NCBI GenBank assembly: GCA_014925825.1 | Contig: JACGCK010000307.1 | Location: 1 to 46,048 of the forward strand | Source: Pholiota molesta | Lineage: Eukaryota > Basidiomycota > Agaricomycetes > Agaricales > Strophariaceae | DNA: 46,048 nucleotides | Reading direction: 5' to 3' | Position numbers and translations under genes: made by a program | In this document: positions 23,020 through 36,070 of the stretch, in pieces | Numbering within the stretch: position 1 is the first letter of the stretch | Layout of the letters: the number at the start of each line of letters is the position of its first letter | Notes under the pieces: model-generated | The model's database searches: none | What the model was told of the DNA's origin: nothing | What the model saw: only the letters and a program-made list of their open reading frames with translations

Positions 23020-24048
23020 TGTGGAAGAGTTGGTTTCTTCTTGGTGGGAAGGACTGAGGTCGTCGATAACGGAGAGTGACGGAAGGGGGACAGAGTAGGA
23101 GTTAATGTGTAGATAGTTGTGATGCTCGGCTCGTATTGCTCGGGTTGGGGCTCGTGCTCGCGCTCGAAGTTCAGAATCAAAAATGGGGGTGGATTAACCA
23201 AGGAGACAAAAATTTACAAACGAGGTATATACGAGATTCCCTGGCGCACACGTACTCTTGTGTCGCCAGGTCCGTGAAATCATGAAAATCAAATAAGCTA
23301 CTTAACGCGTGTATATAGAGTGCCCGTTTTCAAATAAAGATAAGACCTAGGCCACGCGGAACGATATTGTCGGCCGTACGCAGGATAGGGGAAACGGATG
23401 ATGTGGTGATGCGGGCGCGAGAGGAGACACATCCTTGCCAAAGGGATATGCCTGCCTGCATGGGTGACCAGTCCATGTTCGCTGCTCGACGCATGTGTGG
23501 GCGCATCCTCCAGATCCTGTGCACGACGTATCGTCTCGCCATGCGCGGCTTTGGCTATGTAGAAGAAAGGGAACGAAACGCGGAAGTGATCGAAAATATT
23601 GATAGATAAAAATGGAGAGACATATCTTATAATTTGAAAAGCAGAATCGTCGGGTAAAGCTCGTCCGACACACCCTATGCCCTAGTTCCATCTCCCTCGT
23701 ACTTGTAGGATTATGGTCGAGTGTCTGTTCGTTGAGCGCGGCGCCGTGTTCTGTTGACGTTGTCGAGTTTGCGCGGGCGCCTAAGTTGCCGTAGTCGTGC
23801 CGTGCGCGTTCTCACGCCGTGTTTGAAGTCCTAAGGCATCGCAAAAGAAGGTGAGGGCACGAGAATTTGATAATCGGTCGCTCTTGTGATAGGGAATAAT
23901 GTGATAGGGGAAGCGGTTAAAGGGTATGTACGAAAGAACAGAAAGATCTTATCGACCGCTGAGCCTAGGCTCGTGCGGCTCGATCGGCATCTCGTGGGAA
24001 GGTGGACTTTGCGTCGCGTCGACGAGCGCGCTATCCATCTCCTCCACA
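23020..24048 (-). repeat. LTR, right (5' LTR of the element)
   Basis: 1029 bases, same termini as the left LTR, followed directly by GTGTACAG of the resumed array unit. The leader between this LTR and the gag start (22889-23019) is short. The bases after the LTR in element orientation start GTAGCTATCGAGACTGGACC and do not begin with the TGG expected of a standard tRNA-3'-end primer site, so the priming mode is unclear. Confidence 0.95.
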
Positions 24049-24447
24049 GTGTACAGTAAAGGCTTATTGGGGCTATGTATTACGACATTTACGAGCGTTC
24101 CAAAGAAGAGAGCCGCGGATGCACTCTATGATTCAATCGATTGCATCTTGATTTCGCCGTCGTCTCGTACATCGCGCTGCATCGCGGTCGCAGCAATATG
24201 CAAACATGCTAGTACTGTATGTCATATACGACCCTAATAAGTTAGATACATCTCATGCGTTTCAAATGGCGGATTGGGAGAGGAGGAGCATGTCGTTATC
24301 AAAGTAGTTAATATCTGAACACCCATCTCTGTGATCAATTAGAATAGAAATTTATGTTCACAGAAAATTAGGTACGTCTGCGGCTGCCTTTTTATGTACA
24401 ATGCAAATGCGTGCTACTTAGAGAAGATGTGCATTTTGTCATATTCA

Positions 24448-24789
24448 GGCGCCCAAAGATGGTGGCACAGTACGCGCGGCCCGGGCGCTTAACCTCGTTC
24501 GCGGCGCGCGGCGACAAGCTACCAACGGATTCTGGAATAAATCTTCCACCTGCTTCAACCCACATGGAAAGATTAACTCTACGGTTGAATTTGACGATCA
24601 TTTGGTGTTGCAAAATCAGGCGCCCAAAGATGGTGGCACAGTACGCGCGGCCCGGGCGCTTAACCTCGTTCGCGGCGCGCGGCGACAAGCTACCAACGGA
24701 TTCTGGAATAAATCTTCCACCTGCTTCAACCCACATGGAAAGATTAACTCTACGGTTGAATTTGACGATCATTTGGTGTTGCAAAATCA
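24448..24789 (+). repeat. 171-bp direct tandem duplication, second occurrence
   Basis: Identical to 7546-7887 at offset 16902, with the same period of 171. It shows that the duplication predates the spread of the left three units. The corresponding region of unit 4 (from about 33344) has one copy only. Confidence 0.93.
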
Positions 24790-27497
24790 CCAAACTCCTG
24801 AATCAACTTGATGACTCGCACTTGATGACTTCAAACAGAGTAAACACCCCGCTTTATATGAGACTTGATACAACTAACAATGACCACGGCCACTTTTTAT
24901 GTGTAATGCAAATGTGCGCGATTCTGAGAGCAAATGTATTGCGCTGTATTCAGCACCGTCGCGGCGGCGCAACGGCGGCGCCTAAAACGGTGGCACAGAC
25001 TCACAGTAAACCCGGTGCTTGGCCTCGTTCGCGCCGCGGCGCGGCAACAAGCTACCAATGGCTCCCGCTATATCTTCTCTACGGAATGTGGGATCCTTGA
25101 AATTTCGCATTCTGTATGTTTTATTCGGCACGCCGGTACTTAGCTTAGACTTTGATGATATTTCCGCTCGCAAAGCTTCTATCTTACAGGTTGCTTAGAA
25201 TTACGTTCACCGGACATAGCTTAAAATTTGATGACAGTTACCGCTCGGCGCTCGCAACACTTCAACCCTGCTACAATATGGTGTCCATTGTATTGGATTC
25301 CACTCTTCCAGTCGCAAAGATCTCATTGGTGTACCGGGCAAAGTAGTGTGAGATTACTTGATACCTTTGGTATTTTTTGTCACTGGTAGTTTATTGGCGA
25401 TGCTTCTTATTATGTTATTAGAAAGAACCGTTCTTTAGGATTTATGGCAGTGATTTGGGGATGGAGGCAATAACATGGATTCCAAAGTCCATTGTGTACT
25501 TGGCTTCTTGGTGTGAGCACACGGTTGTTGAAATAATTGGCCTGATCGGACCCGAGTCAGCGATATTGAAGCTGCTAGAAGAAATTACACGACGCGATTA
25601 TGTGTAAGGGTAAATTTTCTATTTTCGGAGATGGATAATTTGGAATGAGATGCAGATCGTTTGTGGAAGGAATCATTAATCTGACTTGGAAAACAGAAAT
25701 ATATTGTAGTAGATAATATGTCATTAGAATAATAATAATCGTGCAAGCAGCTCAAGTCTTTGGAGGGAAGAAGTACGGAGCTATGAGGAAGGTTCATCCC
25801 TGCACCATGATTTTGTGCAGGGATCGGGACCGGTTACAGTAGTTTGAGTCTAAGGATTTGCCACCGTGCATTCCGAAATTTAGTCATCGGAGAAATGGTG
25901 ATGGAGATGTGGGCGCATTGCTCCGGCTTGGCATTCTGAGAGTATAAAGACTGGAAATATTTCGATGGAATGTGTACCATTCTACCCCGTCCTAATGCCT
26001 TCATTCTGTTCTACATCCTCTGCCCTATCGATGATGGTGTTACCATATCAATGTGAGTACTCTATTGTGCCTTGTCTTCCATATCATAGCTTCCGTTGTT
26101 CTCTCTAATTTAAGCGCCCATGCATAACAGAAGGCGCACTTCTGATCGCACGCATCCGCGTCGCTTCTATGGCTTGCTATTTCTATGTAAGCCTTCTATT
26201 ATTCAAATTTGATATTTTCACTTCCCATTAACTCACTTTACCGCCTGTATCTTATCATAGCGACTTGACAGCACTCCAAATTCGATTTTTGGACGTCTCG
26301 CCACCACGGCCTGCAAGCATAGCCCCGAATTCTGATTGGATTTTCGGAGTTCCGGCGGCCATCGACAGGAGATAATGGCTGTCTGACACAGCATGTCATG
26401 TCGGATATGGTACGTGAATGATTCGGAATAAGTACGATGTTGCGGCACTAATTAGGCGCCTCGAATTTTGATTAGATTTTTGGAGTTCCCGCGAGCAATG
26501 TTACAGGCTTAGACTGGTATGTGACTGATTCTCAAATATCTTGCTGCAGCACTAACTATTATATTCTCGTTAGAGTTTTGGATTTCCCGTGAGCAATGCT
26601 ATGGATACTTAGTCTCAATGTACATGGCTTCGCCGTATTTGAAATTCGGCGCCTGATATCAAAATTAGATATTTGGATTTCCCGCGAGATCGCCTACAAG
26701 TGCGACGTACATGGTTTCAGAACTCCCTGTCATTAGTCTGATCTGCTCATGATGCAGCTAGTCTTGTAAAGTGGGCAGGTGTAGAAACAACTTTTGGATT
26801 TCCGGCAAGCAATGTTACGAGCTCAAAGTAAGTGATTTTGCTCTATTTCGGTGTCTTGTACTGAAATCAGATATTTAGAGTTCCTGCGAGATTGCCATAG
26901 TGTGTTTCGTACAAGATCTTACTTTGTGGTTAGTGATTTCTGTTGGAATGATTGAATGATTGTTGATTTTACTTCCTTGCAGCTTCTGAAAATTGAGATC
27001 TTGCTCGCTTGGTGAGTAATAGGGTTAAGATTATCGGAAATTGGTCTAATTGGCAGATATTAGGGTTACTATGCATTAGCGCGGGCAAGGCATTTTTCGC
27101 GCAAACTCGGTGTTCAAAAGCGCACGAAACCGGCAAACCTTCACGCGGAGTAGATGGTAAGTTGATCCATTTTATTCCATTGCACACTATCTAATCGGAC
27201 TGTGTATCTTAGCCTGCATGCGCAATTTCGAATCACTGCACGAACTCGGCCGCACGTAAGTTCATTCCATTGCAAAGTAGAGCTAGAGCGAGTACGTAGC
27301 GTAAGTAGTTCCGAGTCACCTTGCCCTTCGGGGGGGGCTGCACTCTGCGCGCACTATACCAGAACCCGATTGCGCAGTGTGACCTACGCTCATTTTGAAA
27401 AACCTACCCCCGTTTAGGCAATTTCAGCAGCAAAAAGCGCCGTTTTCACTCTGGATTCACACCGAAAACACGAACATTAGCAGCAAAAAGGACTCAC

Positions 27498-28861
27498 CAT
27501 CGTGCCCCACCGTGACGAGCTTCCGCCGCACGCTCGGCGGGAGCAGCGCGATGATCTGCGCCGCGTATTTGGGGTGCACCGTGGCGTCTTTCGTGCCCTA
27601 CGAACCAGGCATGACGTCAGATGGCGAAATGACAAAAAAGAAAATTAGGACGTACGTGCAGGACCAACACCCGCTTCCCCTCGAACGCGGGCGACTCGAA
27701 CGACGCGCGCTGCCCGCGAATCGGTCCGTCGCGCAGAGATGACGATAACGCGTTGTTGTACCCTGGCAGATGGGCGGATTGCAGACGCACGATCTAAGTG
27801 GCGTCAGAGATAAGCAAGCCGACAGACACGGAAACTCACCTCGAGAATGGCATTATCGTCAACATTCCCCTTTGTCACCGTTTGGTTGGTGAGTCTTTGG
27901 AGGTATTTCTGTCGGAAGCAGTCAGGCCAAATATAAACACACCACTCTAAGAATACCCGCGCACCTGAACGGGCTTCGTGGAGGCCAGTGTTTGGACCAG
28001 CGGGGAGGACATAAATTTAGCCGTGCGGGAGATATCGCTTGACTGCACGCAATGTCAGCGGTAGAATACGCGAATCAAGGAGAGTACGCACGTCCATGAG
28101 CCCAGCGCATGCAATGAGACCAACACCCTCGTCGACAAGGTGGGGGAACTGCGCCGTAAACGAAGCCGCGATCGCGCCGCCCTAATAATCGTTTAAGCGT
28201 AGCCCTACCGGTGGCATGAGATGGGAACGCACCATGGAGACCCCCACGATATTCGCCTTCTCCCACTTCAGATACTGCATGAGAAACGCCAGCTGCGTGG
28301 TGTATAGACTTGTGGTATATGGCGTGTTCGGTGCATCCGAGTATCCTCTTCCATATAGATCTAGAGACTGTGAATACGCAGCACTGATGACTGCGAGATG
28401 GCGCTCACCATAAAGCAAAACGCGATAACCACGCGCCGCGAGGGTGGGCGCTACGTCCTTCCATATGATAGCAGGTATCGAGAGCCCATGTATAAGCACC
28501 ACCTATCAACACTGGGGTTAGATCACAGGAAATCAATTGATTTCGGCATCCTACCTTCTTCCCCCTCTCCGGTCCTAACAGCCAATATCTAACCTGCATT
28601 CGGAGTTCAGATAACGTTCCAGAGCCCCAACTGTGCGCGCACCCTTCCGTTTGGAAACGAGGCATATCCGCCGCCCGGGTAAAACTCTTCTGGGTATATC
28701 GACCACGATTTCGATTGCAGTGGCATGCTCGCGAGCGATGGGTGCACAAAGACAGGCGCGGGCGGGTTGGGGAAGATGGCCATGAAGTACGTCGTGAGCA
28801 GGAGGGGCGGCAGGATGAGGAGGGACAGCGTGAGGCACTGGTAGGGCGTGGTGGCCACCAT
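27498..28861 (-). CDS. Alpha/beta-hydrolase, full-length copy in unit 3
   Basis: This has the same nine-exon layout as the unit 4 copy. The N-terminal hydrophobic segment follows MVATTPYQ; then come VLIHGLSIPAIIW (oxyanion), a short intron, DLYGRGYSDAP, and the nucleophile elbow GVSM-GG split by an intron of about 50 nt. Further exons carry SRTAKFMSSPLVQ, LQSAHLPGYNNAL and GTKDATVHPK, and it ends near the catalytic-His motif GHD. It differs from unit 4 by a nine-base in-frame deletion immediately before GHD (VTVGHD instead of VTVDGAGHD). That deletion shortens the loop bearing the catalytic His and may impair activity. Splice sites are intact as read. The 3' end is unresolved: both splicing and read-through give a stop soon after GHD. 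Confidence 0.75.
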
Positions 28862-29289
28862 GGTGGTGGTGGGAGGAGGAGGAGAGGATGCGCCGGTCGT
28901 CAATATTTCGTACGTGTTGTCCGCACGTGCCGCGTGTTTAGGGAGCCTCGGCATGCTCACGTCTAAATTGAGTCGCTCTCCTGACACGTTCTAAATGACT
29001 AAACGGCAGCCATCTACTCTCGACTACAACTCGACTCCAAGTCCGCCCACTGACACTCGGAACGGGGACTCATCGACATCCTCCGTTCCGTTTCCCTTCA
29101 CCTTCCCGCTCCGCATCCGTCTCCTCACACCATCCCGCTTGCCTCTCTCCGCCATCCCCGTCGCCGTCCACTCCAGCCTACGACCGCAGCGGACGACGCC
29201 CACATCACGGCCGCCAACACGATCCCGACGCACTGGACCACATCCGAGCACTTGAGATCGCCATGATACCACACGACCAACTCCGCTCT

Positions 29290-29330
29290 CTCGACATCTA
29301 CCGGAACGGCGAGCGCCTCTCCGCGGTGCC
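29290..29330 (+). pseudogene. Fragment of CHS5 coding sequence in the array (unit 4)
   Basis: Same 41-base exact match to CHS5, about 270 bases after the unit boundary at 29017. The array ends at 37617, before a further copy would appear. Confidence 0.85.
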
Positions 29331-32300
29331 TCCGCAGTTCAACCCACCCACACTCTCTCGACAGCAATGACGATGGCTGCCAACACAGGGCGCCGATCAG
29401 TACTACGGTATGTCCACTGTGTCAGCGGCGAGTTCGACAACTCACCCACATGCTCGTCACAGCGCCAACGTCGACCCCTTCTGCGCTCATCTCCATCGTC
29501 CCGAACAGCGCAGCGCACACTCAGCATCGCTCCATGCCATCATTTCCGCGCACCTTCTTCTCCCCGACGCGAGAACAACGACGCGAACACCGTCGCGGCG
29601 CCTGCAAGGCACCACTTACCAGCAGCACCTACAGAGCGGCATACACACATCACATCACTGTGACGAAAGGAACGGCGAGCGCGAGGAGATCTGGACGACA
29701 TCGGGGACCACCCGACGAGTGTTCGACGTCCAGATCGTCGCCCATGGGCACCACCGCGCGCAGAAGCCGAGCAGCCGGCGTGCCTGCGACAACAACGACG
29801 CGACGTAGGGACGAGTGCACCGGTGCCTACCTACGAGAAAACGTCACTCCGCAAATAACTCACCACCAGCACCTCCAGGGCGACATACAAACACCACGAC
29901 AAGAACAGAACACGCAAGCAGGCTATCTGGACAAGATCGGCGCACGTCGGGCGAGCATCAGCCTCCCAGATAGTACGGATCGTGGCAGGTCGCCGCCCTC
30001 GCACTCCAGCATACGCCGTCACCCGTACTAACGTAACAGAGCACCTCCAGAGCAGCATACAGACAAACGGAACAGGGCCGGCGAGCGCGAAGAGGAAATC
30101 AGGTCGCCGCCCTCGCACCCCGTACTTACATATCGATGACACACCAGTGGGTGCATAACGTACCAGCAGAGCAGCGTACAGACCAACGGCACGGGCCTGG
30201 CAAGCGCGAGGAGGAGATCTGGACGACGTCGGGACCATCTGGCGAGCGTCCGATGCTCAGATCGCCCGGATCGTCGTCCATGGGCACCACCGCGCCAGCA
30301 GCCAAGCAGCCGGCGTATTTGGACAACAACGACGCGATCGCGAGGGTAGGAGACGAGAGCACCGGTGCGTAGTTACGAGCAAACGTCTCTCGGCGCGCAA
30401 CTTACCAGCAGCACCTCCAGAGCGACACACAACATCAGAACGAAACCCAGTGGGCCGGCGAGCGCGAGGAGGATGTCTGGACGACATCGGCACACATCGG
30501 CGTGCGTCCAACCGCACGGATAGGCTGAGAGCAAGGGAGGGAGGTCCATGGGAAACACGGCGCGCAGAATCCAAGAAGTACGGATAGCCAGGTGTGTAAA
30601 TCTCGTCCCATCCCCTCCTTTCAGCATCGCGCTCACAGCAGTGAGCTAGGCAGCACCGCAGCACCGCGGCAACACAGAGAACGGCATGGGCGATGGGCGA
30701 TACGTACACCACAGCACCACTGAACGACGACGCGGGGTTACGGGATGCCCGACTCACGCCGTGGCTTGGACGACAACGGCTCGACTCGCGAGCGTAGGGA
30801 ACGAGAGCACCGGTGCGTAGCTACGAGCAAACGTCACCCGGCGCCCAACTTACCAGCAGCACTCCAGAGCGGCAGACAAAGTCCACAGCGAAGGACGGAA
30901 CGCGCGAGCAAGATTTCTGAACGATATCGGCGCACGTCGGGCGAGCGTCGACATGCAGATCGTACGACAGGTACAGGAGCCACGCAGCACGGACAGCGTG
31001 CAGCGCACAGGTGTGTGGATCTCCTCTCATCGCCCTTCCTCTCAGCGTCGCGCTCACAGCAGAGATCTAGGCGAACCGGCGTTGCAGCGACAACACCACT
31101 ACCACAGAGAACGGCCATGGCGATGCGCCGATCCGCACGATATAGCGACACCGGAGCGTAGTCGGCAACGAAACGACGACGCTGGGATATGGGCGACCCA
31201 CGGCCTGGCATTGCTTGTACGACAACGCCTCGACTCGCGAGGGAGTAGGGGACGAGAGCCTGCGGGAAAACGTCAGTGAGCACGACATTTCCTTGGCTGT
31301 ATAAACATTACTCACTATGACAATAGTGCCGCCTTTCGTTCAGCACCGAGCCGCGGGATCTCTAGAAGTTACGGACAACTGCAACCCAGGCAGCATGGAG
31401 AAACCGAAATACGGGTGAGCATCGATGAGAAGGATATGTGCGTAACGACGACGAGGAAGGGGATCTGCAAGGGAAAGCGTCAGTGAGTGCGGCGCTGATT
31501 CGACCGTACAGGAACTACTCACATCTGTTAGGCCTGAAGTCGACGTGCGCGGCATGCAGGCGAATGCCTGCGGAATGGATCCCGGCCCACGAACGAGAAC
31601 GCGAACAGCTCGGCGCCATATCTAAACGGCCGCCCATCTGTTCCACTTACCAACGAGGGCGACGACCACGCGCGGAAGGACCAATCATGAACCGAGGACG
31701 GCGTAGTTCCTCAGGATACGGGTGAGTGCGGTTAACTTATGTTCGTAATTTTGACTTACCCCGGCTTTGACCAGGCTAGCTGATCCAGTCGTGCAAGGGG
31801 ACGGCGCCGACGTATCGTGCGGCATCGGCGAGGACGAAAGGGCTTGCAGGCGCTATGAGTAGCTGTAAGCAATGTCACGGCTGCAGAGACGAGCAGCAAC
31901 TTACTTACTACGCGTTCTGAAGCTCGAAGGGCTATCTGCAGAGGGAGGACGACATTAGCGCGGTGCGTATGTCGTGCTCAAGGACACGCGCTCACCTCAT
32001 CTGTAGATGCTTGTTGCGCGCCCGTACGCGGCATGGAATGTGATGTGCGTGCTGTAGCCGACATAAGGTGCAGCGCGTTAATGGTCAGCTATATCACTTA
32101 AGGACTACAAAAGCTCACTTCGAGGACAGCCGGATCACATAGCCATCGACGAGTGGAGGAGAGTAGCGCCAACCAGAACTGCCGAGCTCGGCGAGATAGA
32201 GGAAGAAGGGAGAAGACGAGGAAAGCAGAGCAGAGAAGAGCGGGATGAGGGAATGAGAGAGATATCCGTAGTCTTATATATACCTTTGGTAGATGTGTAC

Positions 32301-34859
32301 GTACATAGAATGATAATGGTGGCATTGCAAATATTTCGTCCAGGGTCCGCATGCGCTAAGCGAATCTCGATCCCCATCTCCTCCTCCGTTTTCTCGTCCG
32401 CGTCGGTTGTGCATCCTTGCCTGTGTCTGTAGACCATACCAGTTATCAATAAGAGAACTCACAGCCTATTTTATTACAACTAGAATACAGAAAAGCGACC
32501 TGTTTGTTGTGTTTGAATCAAGTTTGTTATCGAGTGTAAAGCGTGCAATTCATGTTTCTACATTCTCAAAATTGCGAACCTCCTCTGCGCAGCGGTCAAG
32601 TACAGCTACTACCCACCCACCCAGCAGCCCTTGACCCACTAGGCCATATTACCATGTCGTAAAACTGAAGGGAAATGGCACTAACTTGCTTCTTCCATGC
32701 ATTGCTCCGAACCTAAGCATTCAGCAAATGCATCTTCTTGCAGGCGGAAAGTTCAAGCGCGCAATCTTCGCTGGCAACGCACTAGAGAAAACCCTTGATG
32801 GCACTAGCAGCGGCGTTTTACGTGGCTTTTCCAGGTCCCCGCGCGATGCGCAATGTGCTGGAAACACGAAACGGGGTGGGAGGAGAGGATCATGCTCGGT
32901 ACGGCTATCCTTGTCAGCTCCCGTCTGGCCGCTCCAATTTTTTGGTGTACAGTAAAGGCTTATTGGGGCTATGTATTACGACATTTACGAGCGTTCCAAA
33001 GAAGAGAGCCGCGGATGCGCTCTATGATTCAATCGATTGCATCTTGATTTCGCCGTCGTCTCGTACATCGCGCCGCATCGCGGTCGCAGCAATATGCAAA
33101 CATGCTAGTACTGTATGTAATATACGACCCTAATAAGTTAGATACATCTCATGCGTTTCAAATGGCGGATTGGGAGAGGAGGAGCATGTCGTTATCAAAG
33201 TAGTTAATATCTGAACACCCATCTCTGTGATCAATTAGAATAAAAATTTATGTTCACAGAAGATTAGGTACGTCTGCGGCTGCCTTTTTATGTACAATGC
33301 AAATGCGTGCTATTTAGAGAAGATGTGCATTTTGTCATATTCAGGCGCCCAAAAATGGTGGCACAGTACGCGCGGCCCGGGCGCTTAACCTCGTTCGCGG
33401 TGCGCGGCGACAAGCTACCAACGGATTCTGGAATAAATCTTCCACCTGCTTCAACCCACATGGAAAGATTAACTCTAGGGTTGAATTTGACGATCATTTG
33501 GTGTTGCAAAATCACCAAACTCCTGAATCAAATTGATGACTCGCACTTGATGACTTCAAACAGAGTAAACACCCCGCTTTATATGAGACTTGATACAACT
33601 AACAATGACCACGGCCACTTTTTTATGTGTAATGCAAATGTGCGCAATTCTGAGAGCAAATGGATTACGCCGTATTCAGCACCGTCGCGGCGGCGCAACG
33701 GCGGCGCCTAAAACGGTGGCACAGACTCACAGTAAACCCGGTGCTTGGCCTCGTTCGCGCCGCGGCGCGGCAACAAGCTACCAATGGCTCCCGCTATATC
33801 TTCTCTACGGAATGTGGGATCCATAAAATTTCGCATTCTGTATGTTTTATTCGGCACACCTGTATTTAGCTTAGACTTTGATGATATTTCCGCTCGCAAA
33901 GCTTCTATCTTGCGGGTTGCTTAGAATTACGTTCACCGGACATAGCTTAAAATTTGATGACAATTACCGCTCGGCGCTCGCAACGCTTCAACCCTGCTAA
34001 AATATGGTGTCCATTGTATTGGGATTCCGTTCTTCCAGTCGCAAAGATCTCATTGGTGTACCGGGCAAAGTAGTGCGAGATTTACTTGTTACATTTGATA
34101 TATTTTGTCACTGGTAGTTTATTGGCAATGCTTCTTATAATATTATTAGAAAGAACCATTCTTTTGAATTTACGGCGGTGATTTGGGGATGGAGGCAATA
34201 GTATGCATCCCGACGTCCGTTGTGTACTTGGCTTTTTGGTGTGTCCGTAATACTGTACACGGTTGTTGAAGTAATTGGCTTGGTCGGAACCGAGTGAGCG
34301 ATATTGAAGCTGCTAGAAGAAATTACACGACAGGATTATGTGTAAGGGAGAATTTTCTATTTTCGGAGATGGATAATTTGGAACGAGATGTGGATCGTTT
34401 GTGGAAGGAATCATTGAATCTTGCTCGGAAAAAGAAATATATCGTAGTAGATAAAATGACATTAGAATAATAATGCAAGCAGCTCAAATCTTTGGAGGGA
34501 AGAAGTACAGAGCTATGAGGAAGGTTCATCCCTGCACCGTGATTTTGTGCAGGGGTCGGGACCGGTTACAGTAGTTTGAGTCTAAGGATTTGCCACCGTG
34601 CATTCCGAAATTTAGTCATTGGAGAAATGGTGACGGAGACGTGGGCGCATTGCTCCGGCTTGGCATTCTGAGAGTATAAAGACTAGAAATATTTCGATGG
34701 AATGTGTACCATTCTACCCCGTCCTAATGCCTTCATTCTGTTCTACATCCTCTGCCCTATCTATGATGGTGTTACCATATCAATATGAGTACTCTATTGT
34801 GCCTTGTCTTCCATATCATAGCTTCCGTCGTTCTCTCTAATTTAAGCGCCCATGCATAA

Positions 34860-35275
34860 CAGAAGGTGCACTTCTGATCGCATGCATCCGCATCGCTTCT
34901 ATGGCTTGCTATTTCTATGTAAGCCTTCTATTATTCAAATTTGATATTTTCACTTCCCATTAACTCACTTTGCCGCCTTTATCTTATCATAGTGACTTGA
35001 CCATGCTCCAAATTCGATTTTCGGACGTCTCGCCACCACGGCCTGCAAGCATAGGCTCGTACAGTGTAGCGGAAGGTGCATTTCTGATCGCACGCATCCG
35101 CGTCGCTTCTATCACTCGCTCTTTCTAGGTAAGCCTTCTATTATTCAAATTTCATATTCTGACTTCTTGTTATCTCACTTTACCACCTTCGTCTTATCAT
35201 AGTGACTTGACCGCGCTCCAAATTTGATTTTCGGATGTCTCGCCACCACGGCCTGCAAGCATAGCCCCGAATTCT
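34860..35275 (+). repeat. Local duplication of about 210 bp, only in unit 4
   Basis: The word AAGGTGCA with its downstream text (TTCTGATCGCA, TATTATTCAAATTT, CACCACGGCCTGCAAGCATAG) occurs at 34863 and again at 35073, period 210. The two halves differ at several bases. Units 1-3 have the segment once (about 1418-1610 in unit 1). This is an old duplication private to the diverged unit. Confidence 0.85.
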
Positions 35276-36070
35276 GATTGGATTTTCGGAGTTCCGGCAG
35301 CCATCGACAGCAGATAGTGGCAGTCTGACATTCTTATTCACAGCTTGTCATGTCAGATATGGTATGTGAATGATTCAGAATAAGTACAATGTTGCGGCAC
35401 TAATTAGGCGCCTCAGATTTTAATTAGATTTTTGGAGTTCCCGCGAGCAATGTTACAGGCTTAGACTGGTATGTGGCTGATTCTCAAATATCTTGCTGTG
35501 GCACTAACTATTACATTCTAGTTAAGAGTTTTGGATTTCCAGATACTTAGTCTCAATGTACGTAGCTTCGCCGTATTTGAAATTCGGCGCCTGATATCAA
35601 AATTAGATATTTGGATTTCCGGCGCTAATTGGTGCGGATAGGTTTACTTTGCATCGAGGCATTTTTCGCGCAAACTCAGTGTTCAAAAGTGCACAAAACC
35701 AACAGAACCTTCACACAGCGTAAATGGTAAGTTGATCCATTATATTTCATTACCAACTATCTAATCGGATTGTGTATCTTAGCCTTTGCGCACAAACCCA
35801 ATTTCAAGTCACTGCACGAACTCGGCCGCACGTAAGTTCATTCCATTGCAAAGTAGAGCTAGAGCGAGTACGTAGGGTAAGTAGTTCCGAGTCACCTTGC
35901 CCTTCGGGGGGGGCTGCACTCTGCGCGCACTATATCAGAACCCGACTGGACATTGCGACCTACGCTCATTTTGAAAACTTTACCCCCGTTTAGGCAATTT
36001 CAGCACACAAAAGTGCCGTTTTCACTCTGGATTCACACCGAAAACACGAACATTAGCAGCAAAAAGGACT

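Larger units (their letters stand above)
14962..24048 (-). mobile_element. Ty3-type LTR retrotransposon, complete but frame-broken
   Basis: Two near-identical LTRs of about 1.03 kb flank a 7-kb interior. Read on the minus strand, the interior encodes in order gag with a CCHC-like knuckle, aspartic protease, reverse transcriptase, RNase H and integrase, which is the Ty3 (Metaviridae) order with RT before integrase. A GPY/F module (WSGPYIIHEK) follows the integrase core; no chromodomain is visible. GTGT flanks both ends, and the undisturbed target is seen at 7147 and 32945. At least ten frame changes break the coding region. The RT box FMDD with the downstream IRRFVFEYAL block and the integrase HMDCIHMP box are, from memory, like elements common in Agaricomycetes. 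Confidence 0.95.
24049..29017 (+). repeat. Array unit 3, right part
   Basis: Continues unit 3 after the retrotransposon and is near-identical to 7147-11138 (offset 16902) up to 28040. It then contains 28041-29104, a stretch absent from the left units and holding the hydrolase 5' exons. The unit boundary at 29017 is defined by the right edge of the whole array (37617), where the same CATCTAC is followed by different sequence. Confidence 0.9.
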
